DNA of 64,000 nucleotides from Cardinalis cardinalis. Taxonomy: Eukaryota; Chordata; Aves; Passeriformes; Cardinalidae. The position numbers and the translations under genes are program-made. The stretch covers positions 4,102,308 through 4,166,307 of the forward strand of contig JACDOX010000008.1 in assembly GCA_014549065.1 (NCBI GenBank), in the 5' to 3' direction. Each line of letters starts with the position of its first letter. Position 1 is the stretch's first letter. The notes under the pieces were generated by a model. That model did not search any database. It was given only the letters and a program-made list of their open reading frames with translations, and was not told where the DNA came from. Shown piece by piece: positions 1 through 14,000 of the stretch.

Positions 1-2035
1 CTGTGTTCTGCCAAATTTCAAGTAATGATTTGGATCAAGTGCTGTGGCTCAGATCCACTTCTAATTTTCCCCCATTGTTGGCTTCCAGGTTGCTGCTTTA
101 AATCTGAAAAGCAATTCTGTAATTACTTGGTGCAGAAGCATTCATGAGAGCAATAAGAAACTTATTATTGAACTGGTCTTTTTTTAAACACCAGGTCTCT
201 TCCTATTTTCTATAACTTGAGAATTTTTCACCTTTCTAGTTGTTCTATGAGTGTCTTCAGCAGTTTGGGGTTGGTTTCTCAATCTTNAAAGCCAGTCATG
301 CTAATTACATTCTGTTCACTGCTTCATTTCAGTGTATAGTACCATCCTTAATAAGTGACATCCTAAATAAAGTCATAGCTGTGGCTCCTGGAGTCTTGCA
401 AAAGCGGAGCAGCCTATTCTAACATAAAAAGTGAAGATCAGCTAGTTACTTCTATCCAAAGAGCCTTTAAAGGGCAAAACCTTCCTCCTTGTAATTTAAG
501 AAGTATTCAGGAATTTTTTCCAAATCAGTTGCTCAAACTTAAAAAAAAAAATACTGCTTATCCAGGTTACTGGTAATGTCCAATAACAGAAAAGCTCAGA
601 ACAAGAGCTGACTGAGGAATGGTAAGTATTTTTTCTTCCAAATATTTTTTGTTACACTTGCAGTTTAGCATAAAACCAAATGCAGTGATGAAGAGGAATG
701 TGACAACAGGGTGTCTCTCATTTCTGTTAATGTCCTTTGCTTAAGTGGATCTCTGAGGTTGAAATGGAATTATCAGCATGTTTTTGCTTTCTGTGAACTA
801 GACTACTTTGTGTGGAAATGCATAAAATAAATTAACTGTGGAAGAGGTATTCAAGCTTTTCCTAAAAAACTGCAAATACAGGTATGAGTGGAAAAAGTCT
901 ACAAGCTTGTGTTTCCCATCTCTGCCCTTCCCTTTCTCTTCCAGTGGTCTCTTACTTTTGTAAATGGANCTGATATAAGAGAAGGCTAAGGGCAGTTATT
1001 GCTTTCTCTAGGAAGGACTGTCCCATGCATGTTTCCTCCAAAGAGTGTTTGCCCTGTGCATCTGATGGTCATGGAGATAGAGGCAAGCCTGGCTTTTCTG
1101 GCATGGACTCCTCCCTCCAACAGATTTTCACTGTGCTACTTTGCATTTTAGGGTNCTGCCCACTTTGCTGCTTGGTGCCATTCTTGCCAATAACACATGC
1201 AGAGAATAGTTATTAGAAATTGGAGGTTTTAAGTCACTGTATTTCCAACAGGAAAGAAAGCCCAATTCTAGTGTAGTAGGCTGACCCTGGCTAGAAGCTA
1301 GGCACCCACCAAAGGTGCTCTGTCATTCTGCTCTGCAACTGGATAGNGGAGAAAATGTATCAAAAGTTTGTGAGTTACGGTCCAGGAGAGATCACTCACC
1401 AAATACTGTCATGGGCAAAACAGACTCAACTAAACCTAAACCTAATGTAAGAGAAATTATTGTTCCACAATTTTCCATTGGAAGACATTGCCACCACATT
1501 GCAATTAGAGAACACCTTGNTGCAGAGATTGTGAATAAAAAAGATTTGCTGTTGACCATCCCATTCTANCACCTCTGCAGTAAATACTGGTGCCAGTTCT
1601 ACACAGGTAAGTTTCAGAAGAATTTTTATTTTGAGCAAAAGGAGTGAGGAAAAAGACACAATAGGACAACAATCTCCAGAACCTTTGGTGTCTCNGGAAA
1701 TGGCCTGAGTAGCATAAAACATAGTGTAAAACTAAACTGACCTGAAACTGAAAAGGCAATTAATTGCCTTCTGGGGAGACTACCAGGTGATGAACACCAG
1801 TGGTTTGAGGAGGGAGGGGGGAGGCTTTTTAAGTAAACCAAAAGGGCTTGATGCCTATTTAATGTAAAATGTTATTGCTTTTAGCATAAAATGATTTTGT
1901 TCTGTCTGTCTTCTCTCTTTTCCGGACTTGGCCGGGCCATGTACAAATCCCAATCATTCAACAGTACTGGAGAGTAGATAGTATTTACCTCAATAATGGT
2001 AGTTTCTTTTCGATTCTTTCTAACCCTCAATTCAG
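1..2035 (+). other. SMOC1 intron (left part only)
   Basis: No exon, RNA gene or clear repeat is visible. The sequence is AT-rich intronic DNA. Short open frames, including one of 110 codons at 1315-1647, carry N bases and show no recognisable family. Confidence 0.75.
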
Positions 2036-2092
2036 ATGATGGTTCGAAGCCAACGCCTACCATGGAAACCCAGCCTATTTTCGATGGAGAAG
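2036..2092 (+). CDS. SMOC1: SMOC1 exon: linker after first thyroglobulin module
   Basis: This 57-nt exon encodes DGSKPTPTMETQPIFDGE, the SMOC-specific linker that follows the first thyroglobulin type-1 module. The acceptor is a pyrimidine-rich stretch ending in CAG at 2033-2035 and the donor is GTAAGA at 2093. The first two bases finish a codon begun in an exon left of the window, and the last G starts the Glu codon completed at 7000. I saw no earlier SMOC1 exon in bases 1-2035. Confidence 0.93.
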
Positions 2093-5000
2093 GTAAGAAC
2101 ATCCCTTAAAATAACATCCAAAAAAGCTACTTCCCTCTNCCTTTTCTCTAGGATTTATGGTCCAAGTGCTTTCTATATCCTGCAAAGCAGACAAGCCAGT
2201 GAATCTCATAAATTATTAGAATTTTAGAGTACCCTTGGGACCTCAGGCATTTTCCCTAATCCTTTTACATCCTCCCCACTTTCCTGGAATCTAGCAATAA
2301 CACCAGTTGATCAGACTCCAGGTGTAATCTGGGAGGAAGAAGTGTGTCCCAGCAAGTAAAAAAAAGGTGCATCAAATCAGAAGTGGCCACTTCCTTTAGA
2401 CTGTCCTTACCCCCTTGCTATCTCCACTCAGATGATGCTAATACTGGGAGTTTCATAACCTCTGCAGTGTGTTAGAGCTTCACAAAAGGAAGGGTAATGC
2501 TAAACCACAGCTTGTGNATGTTGACTTGGAAGAAAATTGCTGGGAGGTTTCTTTATTTAGCAAATGCTTTCATTGACGCACATACTATTTAAGCAAATGA
2601 AGTCATTGTCCTGGGCCCACTTTAATTCATGGCCCACCCAGGCAGTTTCCTTCTCAAATAGGCAATCTTGCAATTGTATTATTTTGGAGAGGGAATATCA
2701 GACCTTAGTCTATTGGAAGCCTTTAAAAAAGGATAAAATGGTTGTCATCACAGAGGGTTCAAGCCTTTTACACATACAAACATAAATACCAGTGAGAATA
2801 GTGCTCCTTTGGTAGTGAATAGACCTTACAGAAGCTGCTTTTATCTTGCATATTGCTTGGAAGCAGTGCCTGTTTTCTACAGGTTTAAACCCACAACCAT
2901 TATAGTGAAGCTGTGGGCTGAAGTATGAAGCACTCTGTGACCCATCTGAAACTGTAGACCGTAAGGCAGTGAGGGAAAGCCTATACGTTTTCATAGGGCA
3001 CTGCTGTACTTCATATCTTTTTAAAGCTGGATCAAAGGCAGAAATAGAGACTACTAAGCAAGAGCAGGAGGTACTTTTCTATTGATATTTCCTGCTTTCT
3101 TGTAGAAATGGGTGGTGTGATGGGGTTATATTGTTGCTAAAATAAACATATTTAATGGCAAGATGCTGTAGTCCTATCGCTCCACATTTAGTGATCGTAG
3201 ATTTGTAACAATCTTCTTGTGAGCTTTAAGAAACAGTAAAGCTCTCAGAGAAAAAACACTCTCAAATAAACAAAGGAGACTGAAGCCATGCTGGCTCTCT
3301 CTTGTTTATATCAAAAGAGGGTTCCTTCTGGCAGTAAGCTGATATTGTATTAAATTACTGTTGGCAATCACAAACTTCTGACCTTAGAGGTTTTCCCCTG
3401 AGAGGGTACCCATAGATATTTAAAGGAAAGAATGTGCTAGTAGAATGCAGGAGTGAGGTGATGTGGTTAATACAGCCCGGTCAGAAGCTCCTTCTAGGAG
3501 AGTTTAAACATTTTGGTCATTCAAATAGAAGTGGACAAAGTTCTTGAAGTGGTGTAGTGAACACACCTTTTCTGGTTCTTCTGGTGATGGCAGAATCTGA
3601 AAAAAAGTGTTATTCTACCTTCCATGAAAANCATTTTCAATCAAAACTCTTCACATTGATTTGTAGGTGAACTCCAGTCTGATAAATGGGCTTAGACTGA
3701 ACAATGAAAGACTGGCTCTCAAAAACATTGCAATATATTATTCAAGACCTTATCTCCTAGACTTTGAGAGAGCATGACTAGTGCCATGGCCTCCTGTTGT
3801 ATTAGCAGTGTCCCTTATGACTCTGGAGAATAGATGGACAGGCAGGTAATCAGGCTATGCATTGATGAACAATCTCTTCTAAATTTGTCACTCTGTATTT
3901 TGTCATCTCTATTAGTAAAATAGGACTGAGTAGATTTCAGTGGTGGCTGTAACAATAAACAAATAATAGTGTGATTCTTGGGATGTCTTGTGCAGCACCA
4001 GGAGTTGGACTCTAATGGTTCTTGTGGGTCCCNTCCAGCTCNGGATATTTTAATGATTTTAAAGTCCTGAGCAACCTGCTCTGTTCTTGGAGCTCACCCT
4101 GTCTGGAGCAGAAGGTTGGACCAGACACCTCAGGATGTCATCCTGAACCATCCCTTGATCCTATCCGAGCATGTTGTGATGCTTCACTAGAAGACTCTCC
4201 CAGTGTCTTGGGTAGGTCTTCCTGAGGAATGGCTTGTACTTGATGTCTGACACAAATGACAGAAAAGAGCAAAACAGTTATCTGTTCACCTGTCAGGTCT
4301 GAAATCTTCATAGATATTCAAAGGCATTAAAGTTCAGATTCCATTCCACTTCAGTGAATTTGAGAACTGATGGGTTCCTGTAAACCTATATATTTGAGGC
4401 CAGGCAGCCAGGGTGGAGCTGGTACCAACGTGAATGGACAATAACAATGTAGGGTTTTTTTCATGTTTTGCCTTTGGTACCTTCCATACACAAGGGGCTG
4501 ACTTTTTTCAGAGGTCATTANGTACACTCAGTTGCCCCTGAAATGTGTGATAACTCTTGGACTTCAGCAACTCTTGAGATGAAGATTCACCTTTCCCATG
4601 TTTTCATCTACATTAGAGGATAATGAAAATTCGCATTTCATGCATAAGTTCCCCTCCCACTCCCTACAATCTTCCCTGAGGGCATAACAGAGCAGTGCCA
4701 GAGATAATGTCAATCAGATAACTTAAACTCTCCCATCCAAGGTTTGAATCATAACACAGCCATCTCTCTAAAAATTATTTCATATTATTATAATGCAGAT
4801 CTTAGAGATGTTTATAGTGAGTCTTTTTTTAGGACAAGATTCTCCTCTGCTGAAGAGTGTTTTATTAATGTTCTTGGTATAGTTTTAAAATGTTATATTC
4901 CCTCCTGCACTTCTAGTCTCTATCATTTTGTTTTCACCATCTCTTTAGTTTCTATGTGCAAGGAGTAATAATTTCCTAAAGATACATTCTTTACACATCT

Positions 5001-8000
5001 CTTCTTTTTGGTAAACTTTGCCTCTTAATTCAGTGGGAATCTGCTCTTTCCATAGATCTATTGTTCAGAGGTGCCTGTAATCCAAAAAGATAGCCAGGTT
5101 TTACTTGGATTGAAAATACATTTTTATGGTAGATTCCAAGGAACTTATTTCCTTTTCTTTATCTTTCTCTTTTTTCATAGAGTTGCTTTTTGTGTACCTT
5201 TCAGCCTCACTGAAAGATGTACACCATTGTATTTCTAAAGGCCTTCATCCTTCTTCAGCATCCATTGACTTTGATTGTCCCACATTTTTCAGCTGTAAAC
5301 ATACCTGGTCCATGTGGTGCAGAGTCAGAGCTAAATTTCATCCCAGATATAGGAGTTAAGCCCCTTTTGGGGAGAACTACCTCAAATTAAACGTTGGGTA
5401 AGAACTAGGAAGGGGAGAAGCACACAAGTAGAAATAGTCATTAAACCAAAGCATGTAGGTGTATGTATTTATAGAAGCATATGATGGCTGAATGTTGATA
5501 AAATGGTGTAGTGAAACTAGCAGATAAGGCACTTTTTTGTATTCCAGCAGCAGTAAAAGTTTAACAGTGTTCAATCGATACTTCCTTGTAAAAAAAAATG
5601 CCCTAAACACAATTACTATGATGCCTTCAGTCAATGTGGCTAAAAGTATTTAGGAAGGAGACATTTTCGGGTTTTTTCCATGTTCTTTTAATTTATAATC
5701 AGTTTCTCTTTACTCAGCCAGCTTCTCCCTTTGCTGAGTAAATACATGTAAATGTCAAAAAGGAAGCAGGAAAACTCCTGTGAAAAATTCTTAGAGGAAC
5801 TTAAGAAAAACTTAAGAGGAACTTAAGTTTTGCTCCTGTGGAAACTGATTTTTTTTTCAGAAAGTATCAGTCCTGAAAATGTCACATGAGGTGCTCTAGC
5901 CCATGACAGCAAGTACTGCTTTGCTCAGTTCTAATCAAATGCTGAGGTTATGTCATTTCTGTGGCTTAGGGCAGGTTCAGATATGTTTTGAAGTTGATTA
6001 TAACACCTCAGAGGAGGTGCTCTAAGCACTTTTTTCCACAAATTTATGTTTGGATGTCTTGGTTAGTGCATCAGACATGCTTTTCTAACCAAAACCTATT
6101 TCTTTAACAGACTTCCTTTCAAGTCTTTCCAGAAATATCTTCATGTCTCTGCCTATTTATTTAAGATTTTGTTGTTGCTTGTTTTAGGCAACTGACTGGG
6201 GCCAGACCTTCTTGGGCTGTTAAAACAATATTTAAGGTCTGGATTGACTGTTAAAAATCTGGAATTCTGGGGGAAATAGCATATACTATAGCACCCAATG
6301 CAATGTTTGTGATCTCTGAGTCTTGAGGAAAAAGGTTTTTTGAGAATTTAGGAAGTGGGGATTAGAGGGAGGAAAGAGAGTTTTGCCAGCAGAGATATAC
6401 TTTCTGAAACCAGAAGATAATGAGAGAACCTTGTGGAAGATTTGTAAATGGTGGTTCATAAGAGTTNGAAGACCTCACCAGGGGATGAACCTGTCTGTAC
6501 AAAGATGATAGATTAGTTATGGCATGATGGTAGCTGACATCTTGTTTTCTATGANGAGAGACTGAGGGAGTTGAGGTTGTTCAGAAGACACCTTCTAGCA
6601 CCTTCCAGTCCCTGAAGCCAGCCTACAGGAGAGCTGGAGAGGGGCTTTTTACAAGAGCATGTAGTGACAGGACAAGGGGNAACAGCTTTGAACTGAAAGA
6701 GAGTTGGTTTGGATTAGGTATGAGGAAAAAACTCTACTGTGGGAGTGGTCAGGCACTGGAACAGGTTGCCCTGAGAAGCTGTGGCTGCCCCATCATTGAA
6801 AGTATTCAAGACCAGGTTGGATAGGGTTTGGAGCAACCTGATCTAGTGGAAGCTGTCCCTACCCATGGCAGGGGGGTTAGAATAAGATGTTCTTTAAGGT
6901 CCCTTCCAGCCCAAACCATTCAGTGTTTCTGAGTAACTATTATGAGTAATTTTACTAGTTGCTGCAGTTTCTTTATGGCTGTTACTTTTATTCTTNCAGA
7001 AATCACAGCACCCACCCTTTGGATTAAGCACTTGGTCATCAAAGATTCCAAAATGAACAGCTCTAATATAAGGAATTCAGGTAAAGTTCTGTCTAAAAAA
7101 TTTATTGTTCTAACTAGTTTGCAGCTCCTCACATCTGTTCTTGTTTCATTCTTTCTTCCTTGTAGCTATCAAGCTCTAGGGTTATTTGCAGCCCAGGCTA
7201 CGAAGTAATTTCAGAGAAGGTCCTTTTTTGTGGCCAATGTGCCATAATCAATGTGTGATGAAGGATGTTTGTTTCCACAAACCATAACTGGGGAATCTCT
7301 TTAATTTCTTAATCTGTTAATTCATTTTAGTCATCTGTCATCTTTATTGTGTTTGCTGTTCAGCATAGATATATGAACTGAGGTATTTGGCTAAAAGATC
7401 TGGGCTGTTGTTTTGGTCTAAGTAGTTGCAAAAAATACAAAAAGGGGCTTCTTTGCTAGTGAATTCATGGTTCTTCTCTGCAGGGGATATTTTTTGATAG
7501 AGAAATGAGGAGATTATTTCACAGCTAAAGGTGGTTTAATTGTGTGTGAACCTACAAAAATGTTGAGATTGTTTTGTGGGTATTGGAGTGGATGGGGGAA
7601 GACCGAAGCCTAAAAAACAGCAAAGAAGAGATCNTGAACATAAGTGGGAAAAGGGGAAGCAGGAAGACATGAAGTCAGAGTGTAAAAGTTGAGATTGGAG
7701 ATGTAGGTGATGAAATGGTGGAATGGAGTCATTGAAATGAGAAGAAACTGGAGAATCTGAAGAGGAAGGTTAGGGATTCTTAGTAAGAATGGTTTCTGTC
7801 TGATATTTTAACTGAGATGGGAGGAATGAAGAAATTAAAAGGAATATAAGAGAACAAAATTGCTTTAAGGAGGCATGGGTTTACTTTAGGATTTGAATAG
7901 GAGATGCTACTATTGCATATATTTTATGAAACATACATGCCTAGAACGGCTGCTGGAATCATTCCAGTCCCTTAAACAGATAAATTGTGATATCTTCAAA

Positions 8001-11000
8001 TGCCTCATCATCTGGTATTTCTGGATTAGCCAGAGAGTATTCATGACAGTTCCTCTAACCTTCCTTAGCCACTTCNGAGTTGCAGGGTGAAGTCAGTGCT
8101 AGGTTGGGTGAAACTCTGTTGCTGCAGAATGAAGAGCTCTTGGCAGGAGGACAGCCAGCGTTGCCCAGACCACAGTTTTAACAAGTCTCTTGGGCTTCAC
8201 CTCTCAGCTGTTTTTGTAGCAGGGTGGTCTGTGTAGGATCTGCCAGCGAGAGTCATCCAGAAACTTCAGATGATGTGTGAGTATCAGCATCCTTCCTTAA
8301 GGGTATCTTTCAGGGAAGAGCAAACACAGCTTCTGGTTTTTATCAGCTGCTAGGACAATCAGCAACTGGCAGTATAATTGAAGGTGACAGTGTAATAGTA
8401 AAATCCTTTGTAATGGGTCCTACCTATCTTGGAGACCAACTTTCCTTCTAATATAGAAAAGCTNATAGCTGTAGTGGAAAAAAGAGTGAATGCTAAGAGG
8501 TTGCAAAGGGACTTGGGAGCAGGAGGGTCTGTCTTCCACCCTTTCTTGGCCTGACAGAGCCAAAGTGGGCTGGCTTTCATGTTGTAAAGGCAATCACTTT
8601 GATTGTTTAGTCAGGAAGCTGCCTGATGTGAACTGGAATTTTGTCCACAGAAGGGTTCCTTGTGTGACTTTGCTTTTGCTCACTTTTTTCAGTTGTTTCT
8701 GATGTCATTTCTGTTACCTAAACAAAATTATTGTGAGTGCATGCTACAAATGAAAAATAAATGATCTTGTGGAAAATTCAAGAGCTGTGTAAAAGGTGGT
8801 TTATACAGCAAGCTAAAAGGAGACGTGGTTCATCTGACTCAGCCTTACTGATTGCTCTGATGCTCACTAACTGTAGGGTCTCATTAAAAGACTGGGTTGC
8901 CAACTTTTATCCCCTAATTTCCCCACTGGGCCATACAGATACGCAGCCATTTCAGTTTCTCACAAATTATTAAGAATTACTGCCTAGAGCTGTGGTTTAG
9001 GTGTTACGAAGTGTGGGCTACTTCAGCCTTTCTCTTTCAAAAAGTGAAGCCTAGTCATCTTGTTTGGTATCTTTCNTTCTTTTCATGCCTTGTAATATAT
9101 GTTAAAGGCAATGTACAGTAGGTAGATCAAACTGCAGAGAACTGGGGGGGATAATTAGCATTTAGAATCATGTTTCTTCAAGTGTCTTTGAGTCTGTCTT
9201 GGCTGTAGATGATGAAACAGCTGTCATGAAATGGGCATGCAAAACTGGGGGATGTTTTTAATTGCCTTTGGCCCAACTTGAAATGCTAATGCTTAGCACA
9301 TTTCCATTTTTAAAATTTATTTTTAAAGGGTTAGGATAACTTTTGCTAGCACAAGATTTGAATTCTTCAGTTTGTTGTTGCCTCAGCTGTATTGTCTATC
9401 CAAGCTTGCACTTACAGTCTTAGAGCAGATATAGCCTTGTATGCTTTTGCAGCATTTTAATTGGAATCACTGAAATTGGAAGTGAGAAAAGAGTAAAGAC
9501 CTGGTAGGTCATCTAATCTACTGCCTTAGGGCTAGTGAATGTTTATACTATAAGGAGAGCAGAATTTTCTACTGTACCATAAATGCCTTATATAATAAAG
9601 ATTTTATTTCTTCCCAAAGGAAATTGCTCTGCTCTCTGAATTCAATCTCAGATTTTTTTTCTTTTTGTAATATCCAGCCTAACTCTTCTTTTACTTCCTA
9701 TTCCTTGGAGTTTGTATAGTGAAACACTTAGCTCTGATATCTCTTCTCCCTATGGTGATTATATGGCCCTGTCCTTTTCAGATACTGCTGTCAGAGGATG
9801 TGTGCTGTTCTCTAATCAGCACTGACACTGGACATCTTGGAAAGCAAGCACCATTGCTATGTCAGCCATGAGGAGAATTTCAGAATTGCTATATGGAGTC
9901 AAATAGACTCTTTAACTTGCTGTCATTGTCTCTGGTCTGTGTTAGGTGAGCCACCCACCAGGCAGCTGAGCATTGCAGAGCTGGTGGCACCCCATGTAAT
10001 ACATGCTGCCTGTATCCTGTGAGGGCTGCATTTGAAATCTGAGTATTCCATCTTCTGTTTAGTGTTGACAAACAGAAGAGATTCTTCTGAAACTGATATC
10101 TTTTTTTTGAAGCACTTACGTTTTGTTTGGCATGTGTAAATCCTAATTAAGCTAGGGATCAGGAAAAGCAGAATGACTCCAGCCTGGTGATTAGAGCACT
10201 TGACTGAGAATCTATATGTCTCCAGGCATTTTGCCAGTGAGTTTTTCTATGCTCAGTAAAAGAGCATTGCTAGGAGAGATTGCTACTGCTGTTACTCCAA
10301 CCCACCTTTAAGAATTAAATGGCACCCTTTTCTCAGGAGGGTGAGATGCAGGTTAAAGCTTCTCAGCCAGAGGCAGGAACCAAAATATGAACATCTGGAC
10401 TATTGCACAGCAGAAAAGTTGGTTTTTCTGCACTTAAAAACTACATTTTCTATCTGTATGAATCCTGCAAGTACCAAATTTTTCTTTCTGGGGCAGGTGA
10501 AAGGTCTAGATCAACCCAATATTGTTGTGGCAAGATGACAAAAATATTTTTTGCTGCTTCTCCCCTTTCCCAAACATGCACATCCACATGTGCATGCACA
10601 TGGATACCTTAAGCTAACCAAGACAGTTACCTGGCACTGCTCTCTGTGATGTGTTGTTTTTAACACTGCCAGGGCAGGACGTGATTCAGGTGGGGTTCTT
10701 GCAATGGCTGTTCTCTAATCAGCATGGCTGGCAACTTTTTCATTCTACTTTTACTGTTTCAGCCTCTTCCCCTCACCCCCAACCTATTTCAGCCTGAAAC
10801 AGTCCAAGTGATTATTTTTTCTTAAGTTCTTAATCTAGGGAAGCATTTGATGATGTTTTCTACTTCCAAGAAATCTAATGGCTGCTTGGTAAGGAGCACC
10901 CCATCTCCACTGAGGAGTCCAGGGATTTTCCTCACTTCTAGAGTTGGGTTATCTCCAAATTCATTTGTGCTATTTAGTGATTTGGTTTTAGTTAGCAAGA

Positions 11001-14000
11001 GTTTCCAGCCTGTATCCAGCTTACCGTGACAACCTTTAAGAAAACCACAGAATGATGTAATGAGCCCCTGCATGGAAAAATAAACAGCTCTGGAGAAACC
11101 AGCAGTAGCAGCCTCAAGTAAATATTCTTCCGTCACTGGGGTTTTGAAAATGACGTTATTTGAAAGGAAGAATGAGTAATATATTAAGGTTAGCAGCTGA
11201 AGACAGGTTTCTGTGTGCTGNGCCTAGTTCAAAAAAAAAAGAAGAAAACCCAAAAACCCCCATAGCTGTTTGTTTCAAAATCTTGCTTGGTGAATGGGGA
11301 CCAATTCCGTGTGGCCTGTTCTGTTCAGCTCTGCCACCCAGGCATTGTGCTGGTATATCCTGATAGCCTTCCAGTGATAGATCTTTATCCTGTCAGGAGC
11401 TCTTAGTGGACAGAATGTAACTGAATGAGCTTTGAAGATGAGAATGGTGGCATTCACATTTCTTTCTCTTGATGGAGTCGACTTGAAGCCCAAACTTTAG
11501 GGCTTTTTAAAGGGGGAAACAACTTGAAAGCTTCACATCTCTATGTATTCCCCCCTGCACCTGAAAGGGAGTCTCTTAATTCTTGGGTGCAGTTTGTCTC
11601 CAGAGTTTGCACAGTGAAGTGGGATGTGATTATATCAAGTGTTATTACCAGTACCTGAGTTCTTTGGTTTGTCTGTGTTCCTTAAGGGGTCTTTTTTCCC
11701 CCACTTGCAGGAAAAAAACATAAGAAAACATCCAAATTTGGCACCCCCAAAAAAATTCTCTCTAGTGCTCAGTTAGGAAGTTACACCATTTTCCTGCATG
11801 CCTTTCTTATTGACCAGGGGTAGTAACTGCCCCAAGGGCTAATGTGCTCATGGGTATGTTGCCTTATCCATATGGAGGCTTTCTGCAATCACATACATTA
11901 AAAAGGAGTCTGCTTGAGACCATATTGCAAATCCATGTAGTTCCTCTTGATCAGGTGAGATGAACATGTAATGAGACAGAGCCTGAGAAGGAAGCTCTTT
12001 TCAAGTTTTACTGGCATACCTCAAAATAGCCAAGGTTAGACAAGGGTTTAATTTGTTATTAGAACTTTCCTTTTCAGAAGTGAGGATAAACAGAAAGAGC
12101 TTGAATGGCTATATTATTTTCTAGAGTGGGGAGACCTTGCACCTATCTGTTGAATGTACAGTTATCTGGAGTTGGAGCAAATTTCTTCATGCCTTGGAAA
12201 TGTGGAATACTGCAGAGAACAGGGAGCCACAGGTAGATTCAGATGACTTTCTTGAAAAACAAAACAATGTTATTAATGGGGCTAATTCCACACTTTATCC
12301 TGGCTTCTCAGCCTTATTCCTTAGGTGTCTTGTCCTACTCTTGGTGCACAGCACTTTCCACCTCCTTATTTAAAGACATGAGACCATGGACTTCTGCTGC
12401 TGCTGCTTTTTTTTCTATTTTCCACTATTACTAAACTAGTTGTGTTAGTTTGAAACTGGCTGTCTCTCTCTCAATGCCAGTTCTGTTAATGTTACTATCC
12501 AAATGTCTAATACAGAATTGTAGGCTCTTCCCCAAAATCTGTGACTGGTTAGTGTTAGTCAGGATACTGAGGAAAGGAGATAGCTATTACTTTGTCAGGA
12601 GAGTAGGCTGGTTTTAAAGGGGCTGTAGTCAGGAATAATTGTGCTTTAGGGACGTCTGAATAAGATGTTTTGGTGGCATTTGAATCGGAAAATTTTGTTG
12701 CGTATGGATGACGTTCTAATGCTGACTGCAGTCCTCCTTGGTAAACGTTTTTGTGCTTCTGTCTCCTCTGGGCATAACACCTGGGATTAGTTAAAGGCTT
12801 TTGAATTTCTCCCTAGCTGAAAATGAAAAAAGTGTCATTGATGGTGTCAAGAACAAGAGTTCATGGGAGGGAACCAGTGTGTCCGCAAGGTTTTCTCTTT
12901 TCTACTGTCCTTTTCTAATGTATGCTTCTTGGTTCATTTCCTGCATCTTGAGCCAGTACCTCCCAACACAGTGCTCCTCTAACCTGTCAAAACTATTGGG
13001 CTAAAAATCTGTGACTGTTGTCCCATCTGCCACAATTATTTATCTTCAGACTTTTGCATTAGTCCTCCCAGCCCTTCTTTTGGTGAGGATTTGTTTTGGT
13101 TTTGTTTTGAATTAATTTTAGTTTAGATTCTGGCTTGATACCAAATAAAGTAATTTCAGGAGAAGCTCCTGTTGAGTANGAAATGAAAACTAATTCAATT
13201 ACATTTTCACAACAAATATATATGCTTTCATTTGCTAAGTTCCTGTTTCCTTGGAAGCCAAAATGTGATGTTACTTCCTTACTTATTATCCCTCCCTTCC
13301 CTCTGGCTCCATCTGTGGTGCAGGCATCCTTTCCTGTCTTGGCTGCTGCTTGGGAGGCCTCTGTCTCTTATTCCCTTCTGGAAGTTCTGAGAAGGATGAT
13401 ATGTGTAATACCCAAGGGTGATTCTCCCGCAGTCTCATTGTGACAGGTGTGTGTGGTGAAGAAGGGAGTATGTAGGAGAGAGCAGAAGCAGAGGGAATGG
13501 AAGAATCTAGGACCAGGACCCTTCCCAGACAGCCAGCAAAGTCATAAATAATATGCCATTGGGGACCAGTTAATCTGCTCTATGAAAAGGTGCAAAGTAT
13601 ACAAGTGGGAAAAATAACATTGTATAATAATCAGCATGCAACCATAGGTGTTAAACCATATGCAGCTAGGCAAATAAATGAAGCNCCCCCTGAGAGCTGT
13701 GCAATAAATCATTCCCAAAGAATTCCATCACTCCCCCCTCCTTATCCCCAAAGAAAGAAAATAAATTACTTTAGATGTGGAGTCATAACTACTACTCTGC
13801 AGCTGCCAGTTAAGGCAAGTGGACAAGGAGCAGTAGGAGAAGGGGCTAAGATATAAGAAGCTGGGCTAAAAGGGGAAATAGAAAACAGTGCCGCTTTTAA
13901 AACCACTGGGGATTTGGTGGGGAAGGGAAAGGAAATCAGCTCCAACAGCAGGCATTACCTGAACATACAGACACAAACTGAGAGTGGTCAACTTTTGTGG

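Larger units (their letters stand above)
2093..6999 (+). other. SMOC1 intron, 4.9 kb
   Basis: This intron lies between the linker exon and the SMOC-domain exon. It holds a CR1 3'-end scrap near 3990-4060 and a CR1 copy at 6555-6930 that ends only 70 nt before the next exon. Nothing else is recognised. Confidence 0.85.

Noticed and set aside
10560..10610. Short alternating ACATG/CATGC stretch
   Set aside because: It is too short and irregular to call a microsatellite or a Z-DNA element.
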